DNA of 64,000 nucleotides, taken from positions 3,003,112-3,067,111 of the forward strand of contig NC_134842.1 of assembly GCF_965363235.1 (NCBI RefSeq), given 5' to 3'. The stretch comes from Mytilus galloprovincialis (Eukaryota > Mollusca > Bivalvia > Mytilida > Mytilidae). Shown one piece after another: positions 13,901-28,900 of the stretch. The notes under the pieces were generated by a model. That model was not told the origin of the DNA and did not search any database. It was given only the letters and a program-made list of their open reading frames with translations. Both the position numbers and the translations under genes were made by a program. Position 1 is the first letter of the stretch; each line of letters opens with the position of its first letter.

Positions 13901-16900
13901 TAATACTTCACATTGTGTTACCAAATACGGCTAGGGTTTTTCGTTCCTAGGATAAGAAAATCCTTAGTATTTCAAATTATTCATACTTTCGCAAACTGTT
14001 AATATATATATATATAAAAAATATCCATATTATTAATATTCATGTCAACACCGCAGTGCTGACTTCTGGGCTAGTGATGTCCTCGAATAGGAAACGTCTA
14101 CCAGCAGTGGGATCAACCCAGTGATGTAAATAGTTATCAAAGGTATCATAATTTGATACGTCACACTTACGTTTCGTCTACATACATGTACGACTCACCA
14201 GTACGGTCTTATTAAAATAGTTTAAAAAGCCATACCAACCAGTTTGAACCAAAACTATGAAAATAGTGCGTAGGTATAGTTTTCAAATCGCTTCCACAAT
14301 CACTTACTAAATACAGAAAAGCGCATCGGAAGCATAAAATTATTTCAGTGTTATTTTAATTTTTTTACTTGTCTTTAAACCCACAAAGCTTCTAAAGAAA
14401 ATATTATCCCCTGTTCATGTGGACCAATGATCGAATTTCTTTTTATTATATCTGGCTTGTTATCCCAAAAACAATTAAAACAACCTTTTTCTATTGTTTT
14501 CAAATATTTCATTGGAGCTATAGAGTTCCCATAAAAAGTGAAAATAGGCAAACAAATTTGATTTAGTTATCAAAATTTGTCAAAAACAGTAAGATTTCTT
14601 TTATTTCAAAAATAAAATAATTGATGCATCTTTTCTTTTTCATTTTCCCAATTCGGTTTTCCGCAGTCCTCTCGTCAATAATAAAATATATGCCAAGAGT
14701 TTTAACTGGTCTATTGTTCCAGTTGATTCCCTTAATTTTGTCTTTACCCGATTTAAGCTTTGCTAACCATAACCCCTCTGTTTCTGTTAAATTTTAATCC
14801 AGAATAAGAACCAAATATTTCACTTTCTTTCATAGCGAAGTGAACGTCATGTTTAGAAGAAGAAAATAAAGTAGCATCGTCAGCTAGTTGTGACATTTTT
14901 ATTCTATGAGTTTTGCAATCCAAATTAATTTTGATACTAATAAAACCGGTATTGCTTATTAACCATGACGCTATTATTTCCACCGATAAAACAAATAGTA
15001 AGACCGATTGAAGACTTCCTTGGTGTATACCCCTGGTGTTTGTAAAGATATCAGACATCAAACCATTATATTTAAGACATGTTTGAATACCACTATACAA
15101 AGACTTAACGAATCTTATAAAAGAAACATTGAATTCGAAATGTTTTAAAACTGAAAACAGAAAATATCTTAAAAAGAGTAAAACGCTTTAGGAATATCAA
15201 CTAGACTATATCGCCTCTCTAATTTTGTATAAATCAGTGAAGTCAATAATATGTTGTATATGTCTAAGATTAAAACCAATAAATCTTTTCTGCATATATC
15301 CAGTCTGCTCTTCTTTCATATGTTTTGATAGGATTTTTTTATCTGTTGTGCTAGAGCGTACCAGAGAATTAGAACGGTAACTATAAAGTGACAAGGAAAC
15401 ACCTTTTAAAAAAAATAGTGTTAATACACTTGTATGCGGTTAATATAAAACTGTTTATACTCTATATCTAATATGAAGAATGTTTACAACTATGTAGTTA
15501 ATTTATTCCAAACTTTTCTATACAACCTGACTGTTAACTGTCTCATGCAGAAGATTTATTAAGTTCCATTTCATAAAAACATCTGATCATTCGTTTTCTG
15601 TAATATCCCAATCGCAGACCAATTTATCCCTTTCATCCATTCACTTCTCTAGTTTTGTCTCAAATATATATTAATCACTTTAGCAGGGCATTGTGTACTT
15701 TTCAATGCTATTCAGTTCATCATCTTGAACCGTTATAATCTTATAATCTTCTTTTTTCCGACGTAGTCGATAAAGTTTCGGTTTGTGCCGTATGAACTTA
15801 AGGACGCTTAACTATGGCAACAGAATACGCATCCTTTCTGTGATTGGACAAAATGCTGTCATGGTGGGTGATTTGGTTGTGTTTGAAAAAACGTCTCGTT
15901 AATTATATCGTGATGGAAAGCAAGTGAACAACTATAAATATTTGAACTAGATCTTACAAAGATTTATATTTTTATTAAACAATTGTTTCTCCAATAGCTC
16001 TTTGCATCCATGACAGCTGTTTATTCGGGACAATTATATAATTTTAATGTAAACTTTGTTGTACGAACGTACATGACTTTTAGAATATATAATTTGCGAC
16101 AGTATTAGTCTTTTTTTTCGTAAATTTTGGTAATATTTTTTTTCAAGTTCTTCAATATCTTTATCTTAAATGTATGACTATATTTTCAGTTTCTTACTCT
16201 CTCCTAATTTCTATTTTTTCAAGAGTTTTCTTACAGTTAAAACAGCTGATTTGCCCAAAAGTACGGCTAGATAATAATAAAAACACAATAATAGTGTTGG
16301 TAGAGTAATCGTTGTACAATACAATGTAATAGTAATGTAAAGACTGATTGATATTTGTTTGATTTCTTAGCATTGCATTTCACTTATGGAGGTCACCTTT
16401 GTTGTGAGACATGTAATGAGGAGTATATTATGTAGTGCTAAACCATACTCATAAGTGGGATTATTTTACATCTTACATTTTTAATCCTTTTAGAAACCTG
16501 CTTGAGTATGATTTTAACTCTACATAGTGTTCAAACGAATGATGTTTAAAGAAAACAACTATCAAATACTAATAAATAAATAAATAAATGATGATACCAA
16601 TTTGAAGATAAAGCTGATTTTTTTTAATCTATTTACCTTAAATGCAGCCACACATTTTGGGAGCGGATAAACGGATGATACTTCCAACACAACATGAATT
16701 AAGCCGTCTTTCATGGTAAATTTTCTTGATATATCTTTTTTTCGCGGTAGTGCTGTGAAACAAAGAATTTTGAGATAAGAATTCAGATATATAATTGTAT
16801 CGCAGTTGAAGCCTTTTGGACGTCCATTGCTAATTTTACTGTCGAAAATTGAGTTTTAAACGACAATTCCAAAAAAGTTTTCTAGGTGCAAAACGCTGAT

Positions 16901-19900
16901 ATGTTTGCTTATTAGTAGGAAAATTACATGTCAACACATTCCGAAAATTAAATGTTGACTTCTTCGGATACAAACAAAGAGACAGAGAGTATAACGCGTA
17001 TTGTAATCCTTTACAATAATAAACTGATCATAGATACCAGGACTAAATTTAGTATATACGCCAGACGCGCGTTTCGTCTACAAAAGACTCATCAGTGACG
17101 CCCGAATCCAAAAAAAAATTAAAAAGGCTAAATAAAGTACGAAATTGAAGAGCATTGAGGACCAAAATTCCTAAAAGTTTTGCCAAATACAGCTAAAGAA
17201 ATCTATGCCTGAGGTAGAAAAGCCTTAGTTTTTCAAAAAAATTTACAAATTATTGATAAATAATAATGGCATTAGATTTACATATATATCTGTTTTAAAT
17301 CATTCAGTTAAGTAGCGTGATATCCATCAATGAATGACAGATACAATGGTTAATTCAAGATTTTCAATGTTATATAGTAAATGCTTTATAAAGATAGTTA
17401 AAGATCATTGAACCCCTTTTTAAATATTTAAAATTGATTTTTATACTTTTACTGTCTAAACTATCCATCCTGTTATTGCACTATTGTGCTATTGTAATTT
17501 TTTTTGTATTTTAATCTGTCATTTTTGCTACTGTGCATTGTTTGTCCGCATTAGTACTATTTGTTACATATTTATTTTGGTTTTAAATGATTAAGATTAT
17601 AACATAATGTTAACTTCTGTATCCCTATTTATGACATTTTTACTGTTTGTTTTGTTCACGCATAGTTGAGAGGTTTGCCTACCTATTAAACCAGGTTTAT
17701 ATCACAATATTTCTACATTAGAACATGGCAGTACAAAGTCATGAATATAACAGTCAATATCCATTTGTTTGATGGGTTTGCATTATATTTCGCAATTTGA
17801 TTATTGTCTTTCAATTTTGAATGTTCCTCGGAGTTCATTATTTCTATGATTTCTAAAGACAAATTGCCGATAAAAGAAATACTTGTATTTTCTGAAACTG
17901 ACTTCATCGGGGTCATTTGATATTGTTGCTGATAAAGTAAGTATACAAAATGCCATTATTATATATGTATTAGCTAAACTCTAATACAATTGTAATACAA
18001 TGCTTTTTTTGAGAAATTGGTTTTTTTTCGAAATAGAGATAGTATTCAGCAGTTCAACTACACAATGGTTCTAATAGAATTGATAATAGAAATGGGGAAT
18101 GTGTCGAAGAGACAAGCCGATAACAGACCAGAAAAGTCCGAAGCAACTAAAGGGTCTTCAACACAGCAAGAAAATCCCGCACCCTAATCCGGTTTCTAGC
18201 TGGTCCCCAAAAAATGTGTACGTTTTCAGTGAAGCTGGACCTTATACTAAACTCCAAAACATATAATACTCTAAAATTGAAAAACACACCAGACAAACAA
18301 AAGCCAGAGTCTCCTGACAGGCGAAAACAAGTTTCGTGAGACCTCAATCTTCCCCCTTACTTCTAGCTAATGTAAAAAAATAGACATATGTGACATATCT
18401 TTAAAAATCAATTATTATTTGATATATATATCTGGTTTTTTTATTTCCATAAATTATATAATAGATGAACATTCTGATGCCCATGTTCGTCACGCAGACT
18501 GCAAATTTACATCAATTGGAACTTGACACATTTTGTTAAACCACAAATATATATGTTCCAGACCGTATGAGTATTTGGACCGTACGCGTACGGTCTGCAC
18601 CGTATGCGTACTTTTTCAAAATACTCATACGGTCGGACCGTACGCGTACTGTCTGATTTATATCATTAAGAAGATGCTTAAATTTATAAGTTACAAATGC
18701 ATGTAACAGATCAAAATAACTTAACTCTCAAATTAATATGGAAAAGTTCAATTGTAATTGAAATAAAAACTTTATTTTTTAACTATAAAATTCACGCTAA
18801 TTAAATCTGTTAATATCTTGTTTTAGCATGTCGATCAGAATTATACATTAATTGAATTATGATCATTGAAATTGACGATATTGGAAGTAAACATAATGTG
18901 GGAGGACAATTGTTTTAGAATATTAGAAACATTACAAAAAAATGCAAATGCAAAAGAACATGAATGAACTGCAAAAATGTAAATGTAAAACATTGTTCAT
19001 TTTATCCATCTAATTGTAATGATAAAAATTTATAAAACTAAAAATAAAGATTGTGATTAATGTTTGTTTAAATTTAACCCATATGATCCAATAACATGTA
19101 TGGTACTGTATGTAATGGACCATACGCGTATACTTATACGGTCCGACCGTACGCGTATGGTCGGACCGTACGAGTATGCGTATATGGTCCGGACCGTACG
19201 CGTACGGTCCAAATACTCATATGGACCGGAACATATACACCTCACCAAAAGTTAAGCAACGCCTGATAATTTTCAAGAATCGGTTTTTACTGAATTTATA
19301 ACTTATCGAATTATTAATACAATGAATCGAATTTTTGTTTTTATAAGAAAACATAAAGAATTTTAATTGAAAATTGAAAGTTTGGACTGTTTTAATGATT
19401 GAACTTTTGACTGTTTTATTTTGGGCAAATGGTTGTAAAATGGCAAAATAAAATGCAAAATAAAGTTTTAACTTTAACTGAAGTTTTTATTAAGTTTTCT
19501 CTGCACTATACACAAAACTCGAGAGTGACAATTTGTACAAAATTAAAGTACAATTTAGGTCAGTAGCGATTGGATCCTCCACGCTTCCGGAAAAAATCAG
19601 CCATACGTCGTCTCGTACTTTGAACTAAGTGTCGTAATGTTCTAACAGAAATTATTTGCCATTCATCAATCAAGACTGCTTGTAATTCCTGTAAATTCTT
19701 ACTAGCAGGAACCCTGATGTTGACTTTTCGAGCAATATCATCTCAAACATGCTAAATGGAAACCATATCCGGTACTATGGGTGACCAAGGAATCGTGCCA
19801 ATTGCCTCCTGATGTAAATTATCGGATATTAGCGTTCTCTCGTTGGTCAAGTATTATCGTCCATGAATATCGGTCTAGTTGCAAGATTTTTATTGTCAAA

Positions 19901-22900
19901 ATGTGGCACAACGTTATCTCGGATGATTTTATCGCGATATTTTTAACCCGTTATAGTCCAATCCAGACCATCAAGGTCAATTTTGCAGTCAAATACAAAG
20001 CATTCCCAAACTGTCAAACCCCGATAACCAAACGTTGTAGTTACAAGGATGTCATGTTTCTGGTATGCTGTATCCTGAGGACGCCATACGCGCATGTGCC
20101 TATCAATATGAAGTAGGAGGAATATGCACTCGTCAGACCAATGGACTTGACGTGATTTGTCTCAAGTCCAATTGCGGTGATCACGTGACCACTAATGACG
20201 AGCCTGGCGATGCAATGGTCTTTTGACTGGTCTACAGGCACGTAAATTGGCACAATTTAGTCTGCGGTTAACAGTTACATTTCATTGCGCTAAACATGGA
20301 AGGAATAAACGTGTATGTAGCTTCCGTAATCACGTTTTTTGATGTACCTAGGAATAAAATTCAGACCTGAATTTTCACCAGTCGATTACCAATAGATTTA
20401 AAAAAAATATATTTAATTGTAAAACAAAAATTAGAAGCAAACACATTTAGGTGTTGCTTAACTTTTGGCGAGGTGTATAGTATGAAGCGACAGTTGTGAC
20501 TGTTCTTAAGATTGTGCACTTACCTACAAATGTGTCTTCGTTTAGAGGAAGAATTCCTGCAGCTGATGAGAATCCCGATTCACACTTGTAAACCATATTT
20601 AAGTCGTCCAAGGCGACATCTTTTATTATAAGTGTGTACACCATTGAACTCATGCTGTATTTTGTAGATAATTCATATTTTGTTGAATTACTTGAAGCTA
20701 TATTCAAACCAATAAGTTTCCCATCTTTTGTCCAGGCCATGTGACCTGGTATGTCATTCTCATCAGGAATCATGCACACAATAGAAGCATTTCCTCTTAA
20801 AAATACGGGTGTTTCCAATTTCCACTCAACTTCAAAACGAATATACAAATTTAATATATGATTTGAATTTAACATCTTGTTCTTCAGTGTGGGGTGATAA
20901 TGACTTTTATTGTGTCGACAGTGTTCCAAAAATGGCCATAAGAAACCTTTCAGGAGTTCACAAGTTTGTTTCAAAGGTAGTGTAATATGGTTAGATACTG
21001 GAACAGATTGATGGATATGGACAACAGTAGACGTTGGGTTCCCGCTAACATGTTTAACCCCGCCATATTATCTATGAATGTGCCTGTCCTAAGTCAGAAG
21101 CATGTTATTAAGTGGTTGTCGTTTGTTTATGTGTTACATATTTTGTTTTTGTTCATTGTGTGTTCATGAATTATACCGTTAGTTTTCTCTTTTGAATTGT
21201 TTTACTTTGTCAAAAAGGAGCCTTTTAATAGCTGACTATGAGGTATAGGCTTCCCTCATTTTTGGAGTATATCTTGAGTGTCTTTGTCCTTTTAACGTGG
21301 TTCCAATATATCACAATATTACAAACTCTTAATCGTATTCATCTTAACATGCAGCAAAAGTTACTATTAAAGATAGATCATCGACACTTGATTATTTTTA
21401 TAACTGTACCCGCACACAGTACGATCGCTTTTTTAAATAATAATAACACAACAAGGGATATACACAAAGCACATTAGATAACATGTGGCTGCATAAAATT
21501 ATATTTTGACATGAAAGAAGGTATTACAAAAATAAACACATATTCAATAGTGTATGCAGCCACATGTTATCTAATATGCATTGTGTATATATGCCTTACT
21601 GTGTTGCTTTGTTACATATATCTTTGTTTTCATAGTGATTAAGATAATAACTCAATGGTTGATTGTGATACCCCAACATTGATAATGTTTTATCTATGAT
21701 GTCTGTTTCTTTTGTTCAAACATTGTCGTCAATTTAAAGGAATTGTATGCAACTGTTATACAAATGAGAGGTTTAGCTAGCTATAAATCCAGGTTTAAGA
21801 AAATGCATTTCCCAAATTAGGAGTATGACAGTTGTTATCCATTTGTAAGATGTGTTTGATCTTTTGAATTTGCCATATAATTGAGGACATTTCGTTTTAA
21901 TTGTCCTCGACGTTCGTTGTTTTTGTTCTTATTTTTTTTTCATAATAAATAAAGAGGTGCATTCATTTATCTAAATTATTCTTTTTGATACAGTGTTATA
22001 CCGAACGCTTAATATCTTTGGAAAATAGCAATCAGATGATTATGATGAAAATGTCCTTCTATATTTAAGCACGGAATTATTAGATATATCTATAAAATAA
22101 TTCTATAAACGTTGATGCTGTTTAATGATATTTGCTATTCTCGTTCAAGTTTTTTAAAACTAAACCAACACTTACTTGTTCGGTCACTTCCACTGACAAA
22201 ATTCAAAGCACATAAACAACTGATCGTGCAAAATAGTGTGCTAAAAACATGTCATAGTATACTTGAATTATATAACATATTTAAATGAATGCACATTCTT
22301 ACAGTATACATACATTAACAGATATGACAAAGATGTTCAGAATATTATTTCATATTAATGAAAATCAATATCAAAACCAACACACTGTTATTCATTTTCA
22401 TTCGTAGGATACAAATTTAAGTTGACCATATAAGTAACGGTAAACCATGAATTGAAACATTCAGCCAAGCCCAAATATCCAATGGATTGTCTGCAGACAT
22501 GTACCAACGAAATTAAATGAATCCACAGTTGAAATGGCTATTGCGGTTCCTCAGATGCAAAACAAGGAAAACAAATAATTGTGGTCTGTATCAAGTAAAA
22601 ATATACTAGTAATTATACTTTATGTTGAATGATAATGTATTTCTGTATAAAAATAAACAAACTACTTCTCATGATTTCAAATGATTATTTTATTCAATTG
22701 TCAAAAATAGTTTGCCATCCTAAATAAGTTCTTGCAAGTATGGCATATATGGAAATTACTAAGAACGTATGACAATACTATAATATCATAACCGACCGAT
22801 TTCCTTCTTTATATATTTTATTTAACCGTACAACATACAACTTAGTCATTAAAACATATCATATCTACCATCTGGTTTGTACAGTTGACAGATTTCGATA

Positions 22901-25900
22901 GCGTGCAAATGTTAATTGTGTTTTGAAAACAGACAAGTAATTTTTAAAACTGTTTTCACTTAAGATTGATTTACACAAATTATAACTTCAGTGACGACAA
23001 AGGCTTAACAAAAGACTAAGCTATAAGTAATCATAAAAAAGAAACGACATAAGTTTACTGAAGTTCAAATTTTATAAATTCATTAAGACCATATAATTCA
23101 GGTAAATACTAAAAAGGTAAAATTGAATCAAATCCTATAGGACCGATATCGAGTATAACGACAGTGGGAATATCTACTGCTTTACATGCACTATCCACCT
23201 TGTAAATCCCCTATGTGGTTTTGATATAATTTACACACTGTTTGCCTTGATTATATGTTCTTAATGGTTTAATGAAATAAAACTTGTAATTCAACTGTTA
23301 ATTACACCAAATTAATAATTTAATTTAAGATATTCAAAACGGTTTATTGTTGTCTCATTGGCAATCATACCACATCTTCTTTTTTAAATTATGAACAATA
23401 ATAACTGGCTATTCTGTGTCGGTTTTACTCAGTGTTAAAGGCTGTACAGTGAGGTATGGATTCACATTAACAATCATATCACACCTTCGTATTTGCAATC
23501 ACATTTAAGACTACAAGCAATTACAGACATTTCTTCCCACTAGCATTGTAGCTTAAACATGTCTTAGTTAATTTTCAAGATATATAATGTTCTGTTAATA
23601 TCTCATAATTGGTCTCTTTCTCATAAATTAATGGTCATGGTAATAAAATTATGCAAGATCCAGAGAAGATTGTTACGATTTTTCCATCTTGCCATTGGCC
23701 TTTACTTGCAAAATATTTTTTCTTGACAAATTTACTGTTCCAGCTCTCCAATTGAATCACACAAACGTCGTGATTTAAAAATTCAAGTCTATAATTATTC
23801 AATTATAAGCTAGGCATATTTGATCAGTTTTTTTTATCATTTTTTGAACGAATGTACTAGTCCGAAATAGTCCCTTACTCGATATGTTTGGCAAATACTT
23901 TAAAAATTGTGCTGCATACTAGTCTTTCATTGTAAAATTGAGAATGGAAATGGGGAATGTGCCAAAGAGACAACAACCCGACCATAGAAAAAAACAACAG
24001 CAGAAGGTCACCAACAGGTCTTCAATGTAGCGAGACATTCACTCACCCGGAGAAGTCCTTCAGCTGGCCCCTAAACAAAAATATACTAGTTCAGTGATAA
24101 TGAACGCCATACTTATTTCCAAATTGTACACAAGAAACTAAAATTAAAATAATACAAGACTAACAAAGGCCAGAGGATCCTGACTTCATAAGCATGTTTA
24201 TCGAGTGTTTTATTTCCAATTCGTTAAATTTTGTAATCTATTGGAAAGTTTGAAAGGACTTTTTATTTTTGTCTAGGTTATTATTATGTCATACACAAAC
24301 AAGATTGCTGCTCGTTGACAAATTTATAGACTACTTTGTGTGAGCTACAACTTCACTTAAACTTCAAAATAGTTGTTTTGTTTGTCATTTATTTATTACA
24401 ATACAGTTGTCAATTTCTAATGTTCTTTACAGTTACTACCATTCATGAACAAAATTACTATATGACACAAATGTAAACATTCACAAGTCGGTGTCCTACA
24501 ATTAACAGCAACATAAGTAAAATAATTGCGAATTATGAATGTTGCATACAACTTATGCTATTCAAATCAAAATAAAAAAGTAAAATTACAAAAATACTGA
24601 ACCCATTAGTTTGATGTGTTTTATCCTTTGATTTTGCCATTTGATTAGGGACTTTCCGTTTTGAATTTTCCTCGTATTTGAGTATTTTTGTGTTTTTGCA
24701 TTTGAATACCGAATATTATTCGAATGTTCGAATATCGTGAATGTTCTATTTTTTTCTGACTCCTTGCTCGTAGTACCGAATGAGAGAAATATCGAATGAC
24801 CAAAATAAACTAAATATACTAAATACACTTTAGGAACAAAATACAATTCATCAAGCTCTGTATCGTCTTAATATGAAAATCTATTCATAGCACACAATAA
24901 AGACAAGTATGAAAGCATGTTCAAGTATTTCAAACTTAATTTTAACATTAAACAACACACACACATCATACAAGGAGATGCGTTCGAAGTTATGTTGCAA
25001 ACTATTGAAATAAAGAAAGCTGTCTTTGGATATATCTAATGATCAAAACTCAAATGGTTATACGCCATTTAGTTAGGTCATATAGGTTCTATAGTCGATC
25101 GGACAATAATGATTATATTGCATGCGCTATATATATAAAACATATACAATACAATATTTTATGTTATTGTGCTGTATTGTATAAAACATACATTGATGGT
25201 ATTGTGGTTCAGTTTAAAACGATAATCAAGAGCTGAAACAAAGACAATGATACGTTTGACCTTGAACGTTTAACTATACCGATACAAAAACTAATCGAAT
25301 AAACTCCGAATGTTTTTTCATAGACATACTAAATAAATGCGCTACAGACATTGCAATAAATTTCAAGGTATAACTGTTACCAATGGCACAATGAAATTAA
25401 TTTTTTATTAAGGAATAACAAAATCTACTGGCACGGCCGTTTTAATATAACTTACAAGAGGGTCAACACTACATTTAACAATGTTGTGCGGGATAAAAAA
25501 TAAAAATCACAAAAATACTGAATTCAGAGGAAAATCAAATCGGAAAATCCCTAATCACATGGCAAAATCATATGACAAAACATATCAAAAACGAATAGAC
25601 AAACATTGTTATATTCCTGACTAGGTACAGGCATTTTCAAATGTAGAAAATGTCGGAATAAACCTGGTTTTATAGCGCTAAACCTCTCACTTTGTTGACA
25701 GTCTCATCACATTCCGTATATTTACAATATAACAGAGACAACGCATTTCGTAAAAAAATATTTCCTAATTATAGTTTGCAATTAATAAAAAGTGGAAAGA
25801 TTGGTAAAAGACAAGGCCCAATTTCTAAATAATATCCGGTTTTAGTTACCTCATAATGTGGAGAGTGTTAATAAGCTACAAATGGTATCCACTGTGCATG

Positions 25901-28900
25901 AATATGATCCTCGTGCAGGTATGGTTATAGTCGAAACAAGTTTCAGATTGTATTTCAAATGAGCAGTACCATGAGATCAGAATATGCCTAAAATGTCTAC
26001 CAGTTCCTGTCTTCATAAATACTATGTTTCTGTGCCAAATATAAAAAAACTCAGGAATCTTTGAAATAGGTTTAAACATCATACTAAATATATAAATAAG
26101 GATATATGGTATGATTGAAAATCGATCAAATACCACCACATATCAAATGACGTGAATCTTAGCAATCATAGCAACCGTGGTGCATTCAATACGCAGGTTA
26201 AGCAAGCTAAGCCTATCAAAAGAGAAGATCTCATTTTGTGTGTCGCTTCTCTTCCTTCTACAATAAATCAGACATCATACCTCATCGTCCTAAAGGTATC
26301 ACGCTAATAAGTATTCCGTTTGGGTTATTTTGGAAGGACAACGAAATTAAAGGTAACCGGATGTTGTGTCCTTCATCTGATGGACATTTAAGACTCATAG
26401 ACAAAATTTCCGTTTCGGACTATCTATAATTACACATAATTTGCAAAGGTACTTGATTTGGGGGACGGAATAAGTATTTGTTTTTTTCTGTATACTAGTA
26501 ATATCAAAATTAATAGTATATTGTATTATGTAACTTCCGAATTTCATCAATGACTTCGATTCCTTTAAGGTCTCATTATAATTGAACAGGAAAGACTAAC
26601 ACATCTAATAAACACTTAAATGCGTACACAGTTATGTTATTGACAATAAGCAAAGAAATACATATTGACACCTTTAATGCATGTGAACAAATAGCTCAAT
26701 TAACTTGCACCTGTAAATAACATTTAATGAAAAATAACACATCATAAGGTGCGAAGTGTACTACTGTACATGCTCATTACAAAGTCACAATTGTGGGTAG
26801 AATAATAAATCCAAACTATCAAATCAGATATGTTTTTGAATTTTGTCTATCGATTTTCCATACTGCGCCTGCATATCATTCTATAAACGTACTTAATATA
26901 TAATCGATATTTAAAGTCTCCTGTATAATGAAAATAGTATGTAAGCAAAGCCGTTATTTACGGAATACCGTCTTTCTTCTAGGTCAAGTTATAATCTGAT
27001 ACCTATAAAATTAAACAATCAGTTTTGAAGAGTCACAAAGGACGTTTTCCGAGAATTGTTTTTGACATAACACTATTTATTACAACTTCATTAAATTTAT
27101 TATTTATATTTTGAACATAATTTTGTAAAATACAATTATTATAAAACTTCTTTAAAATTATAACTATTTACAAACATTTTTGTATTTATATTTATTTTCA
27201 ATACATTATCACTAATATTACATAAACACTTACATTTAACGAATTTTTAACATACACTTTTAAACAAAATATGTTTATGAAACTTTTCTAATATTTTGTA
27301 ATCCAAATTAAACACTTTAGATTTCATTATTAACAAACAATAAGAAACGTCACTGTGCAGACTTTTTTTTAATTCTCGGAAGACATACTGTAAAACGTTG
27401 TCTACTACAGAAGCAGGTTTGATTGGTGTATTCGTTGTACCTAACACACATTTATATGTTACGGTTCATGCATATACAATACAGGTATCGGTAAAACATG
27501 ATACTTCAAGTTAATCTATGTATTTGATCTTAAGATGAGGTGATAAGTGATATGTGGCTTGGGTCACCGGACATATTGAAAGACTCGTGTCGCTTGTTGT
27601 TTTTTTAACAAGTCAATATGTAAATAGGAAAAGAGGATTGTGATGTAACACGTTAGCTAGCGACTGTCAAACAATTAAGGCGAAGTGTACGTAATTAAAC
27701 TACACAATGGATTTTTTTTAAATTTCACATATGAATTCTGCTTTAAAAATTTACTCCAGAAAATAAAATAATAAAAAGTGGGTAACCTTTTTCGTTTTTG
27801 AGATACGAGCCGTTGAAATTAATAGCATGATACGACAAAAATACAAAAGATATATAGGGAAAAGTATCAAAATTAGCAGATATTTTTATATTATCAACAT
27901 TTTATATTTTGTTGGTCAACAGAATTTTTTTTTAAATTGATATACGATTCAAAAACGAAAGACGAATCCCTCAGTGCAAAGAAAGTCCTTAGCAACCGTG
28001 CTAGTTTTTACGCTACTCCTTGTTAAAGTTTTTTTTTTTTGGCCGGAACATTAAAATTATTCGGCGACGTCATGGTCTACAGTAACGTCGCCACAACTTC
28101 TACGTCGTAACTCTATTATACCGTACAATGTCGTCGCAATGTCGTGCGTGTGTACCACCCATCTTCCTATGTCTATCTACAAATGATCTAGCGTGAACTA
28201 ATGTTAAAGAATATTTCTGTCGCCAAATTACCGCAAATGAAAGAAAGTTACCGCAGATTTTATTCTTTTCTATATAAGAGTGGATTCCCCCACCTTTTTT
28301 AATGCTTGCATGGATTGTAAAAACATTTATGAATCAAATTTCGAGTTTGAATTTGTCCCGGTTAACAGTGTTGTCAGAATGAACTGATTGGTTTTAATAT
28401 TAGGATCGGGTATACACCTCGTTTTCCATTTTACGTCTACATGTTTGTATTTAAAGAAGTAGACCTATTTTCTGCATATATTCATCTTCGTCATTTCGGC
28501 ATGGTGTTATTCTGAGGTATTGCACACAATACACTCTACATTATACACCTATTATATGAGTCATGTTTACACTCATGCTCGTAACGCAACTCTGCAAAAA
28601 TAAATTTAATTTTACAAAATTTTCCTCCGTCGCGATCACTTTCCCTTTTCGTTAGCTAATGACAAAGAATGATGTATAATGTTTGCCTAATGGAGTTTCA
28701 GTAACATAAGAAAATATTTATTTGTTCCATGCATTATTTGTTAAAAATCCACATACACGGATTTAAATAATAAGCATAATGCATACTATGGCTCTTCAAC
28801 TATTTCCGATCGTTTCTTATACATCCGTGGCTTTTAAATGTTCGGCCTTTAGTGTTCTATATCAAGGTTAATCCAGAAAAGCGCTTCGGACGTTTGAAAT

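Noticed and set aside
25876..26139. An 87-codon minus-strand frame in gene B intron 1
   Set aside because: It has no Ig Cys-Trp-Cys pattern and no matching splice phases.
27247..27447. A 66-codon minus-strand frame with a plausible amino-acid mix
   Set aside because: No domain was recognised, and it has no splice pair matching the phase 1 boundaries of gene B. Possibly chance or an old relic.
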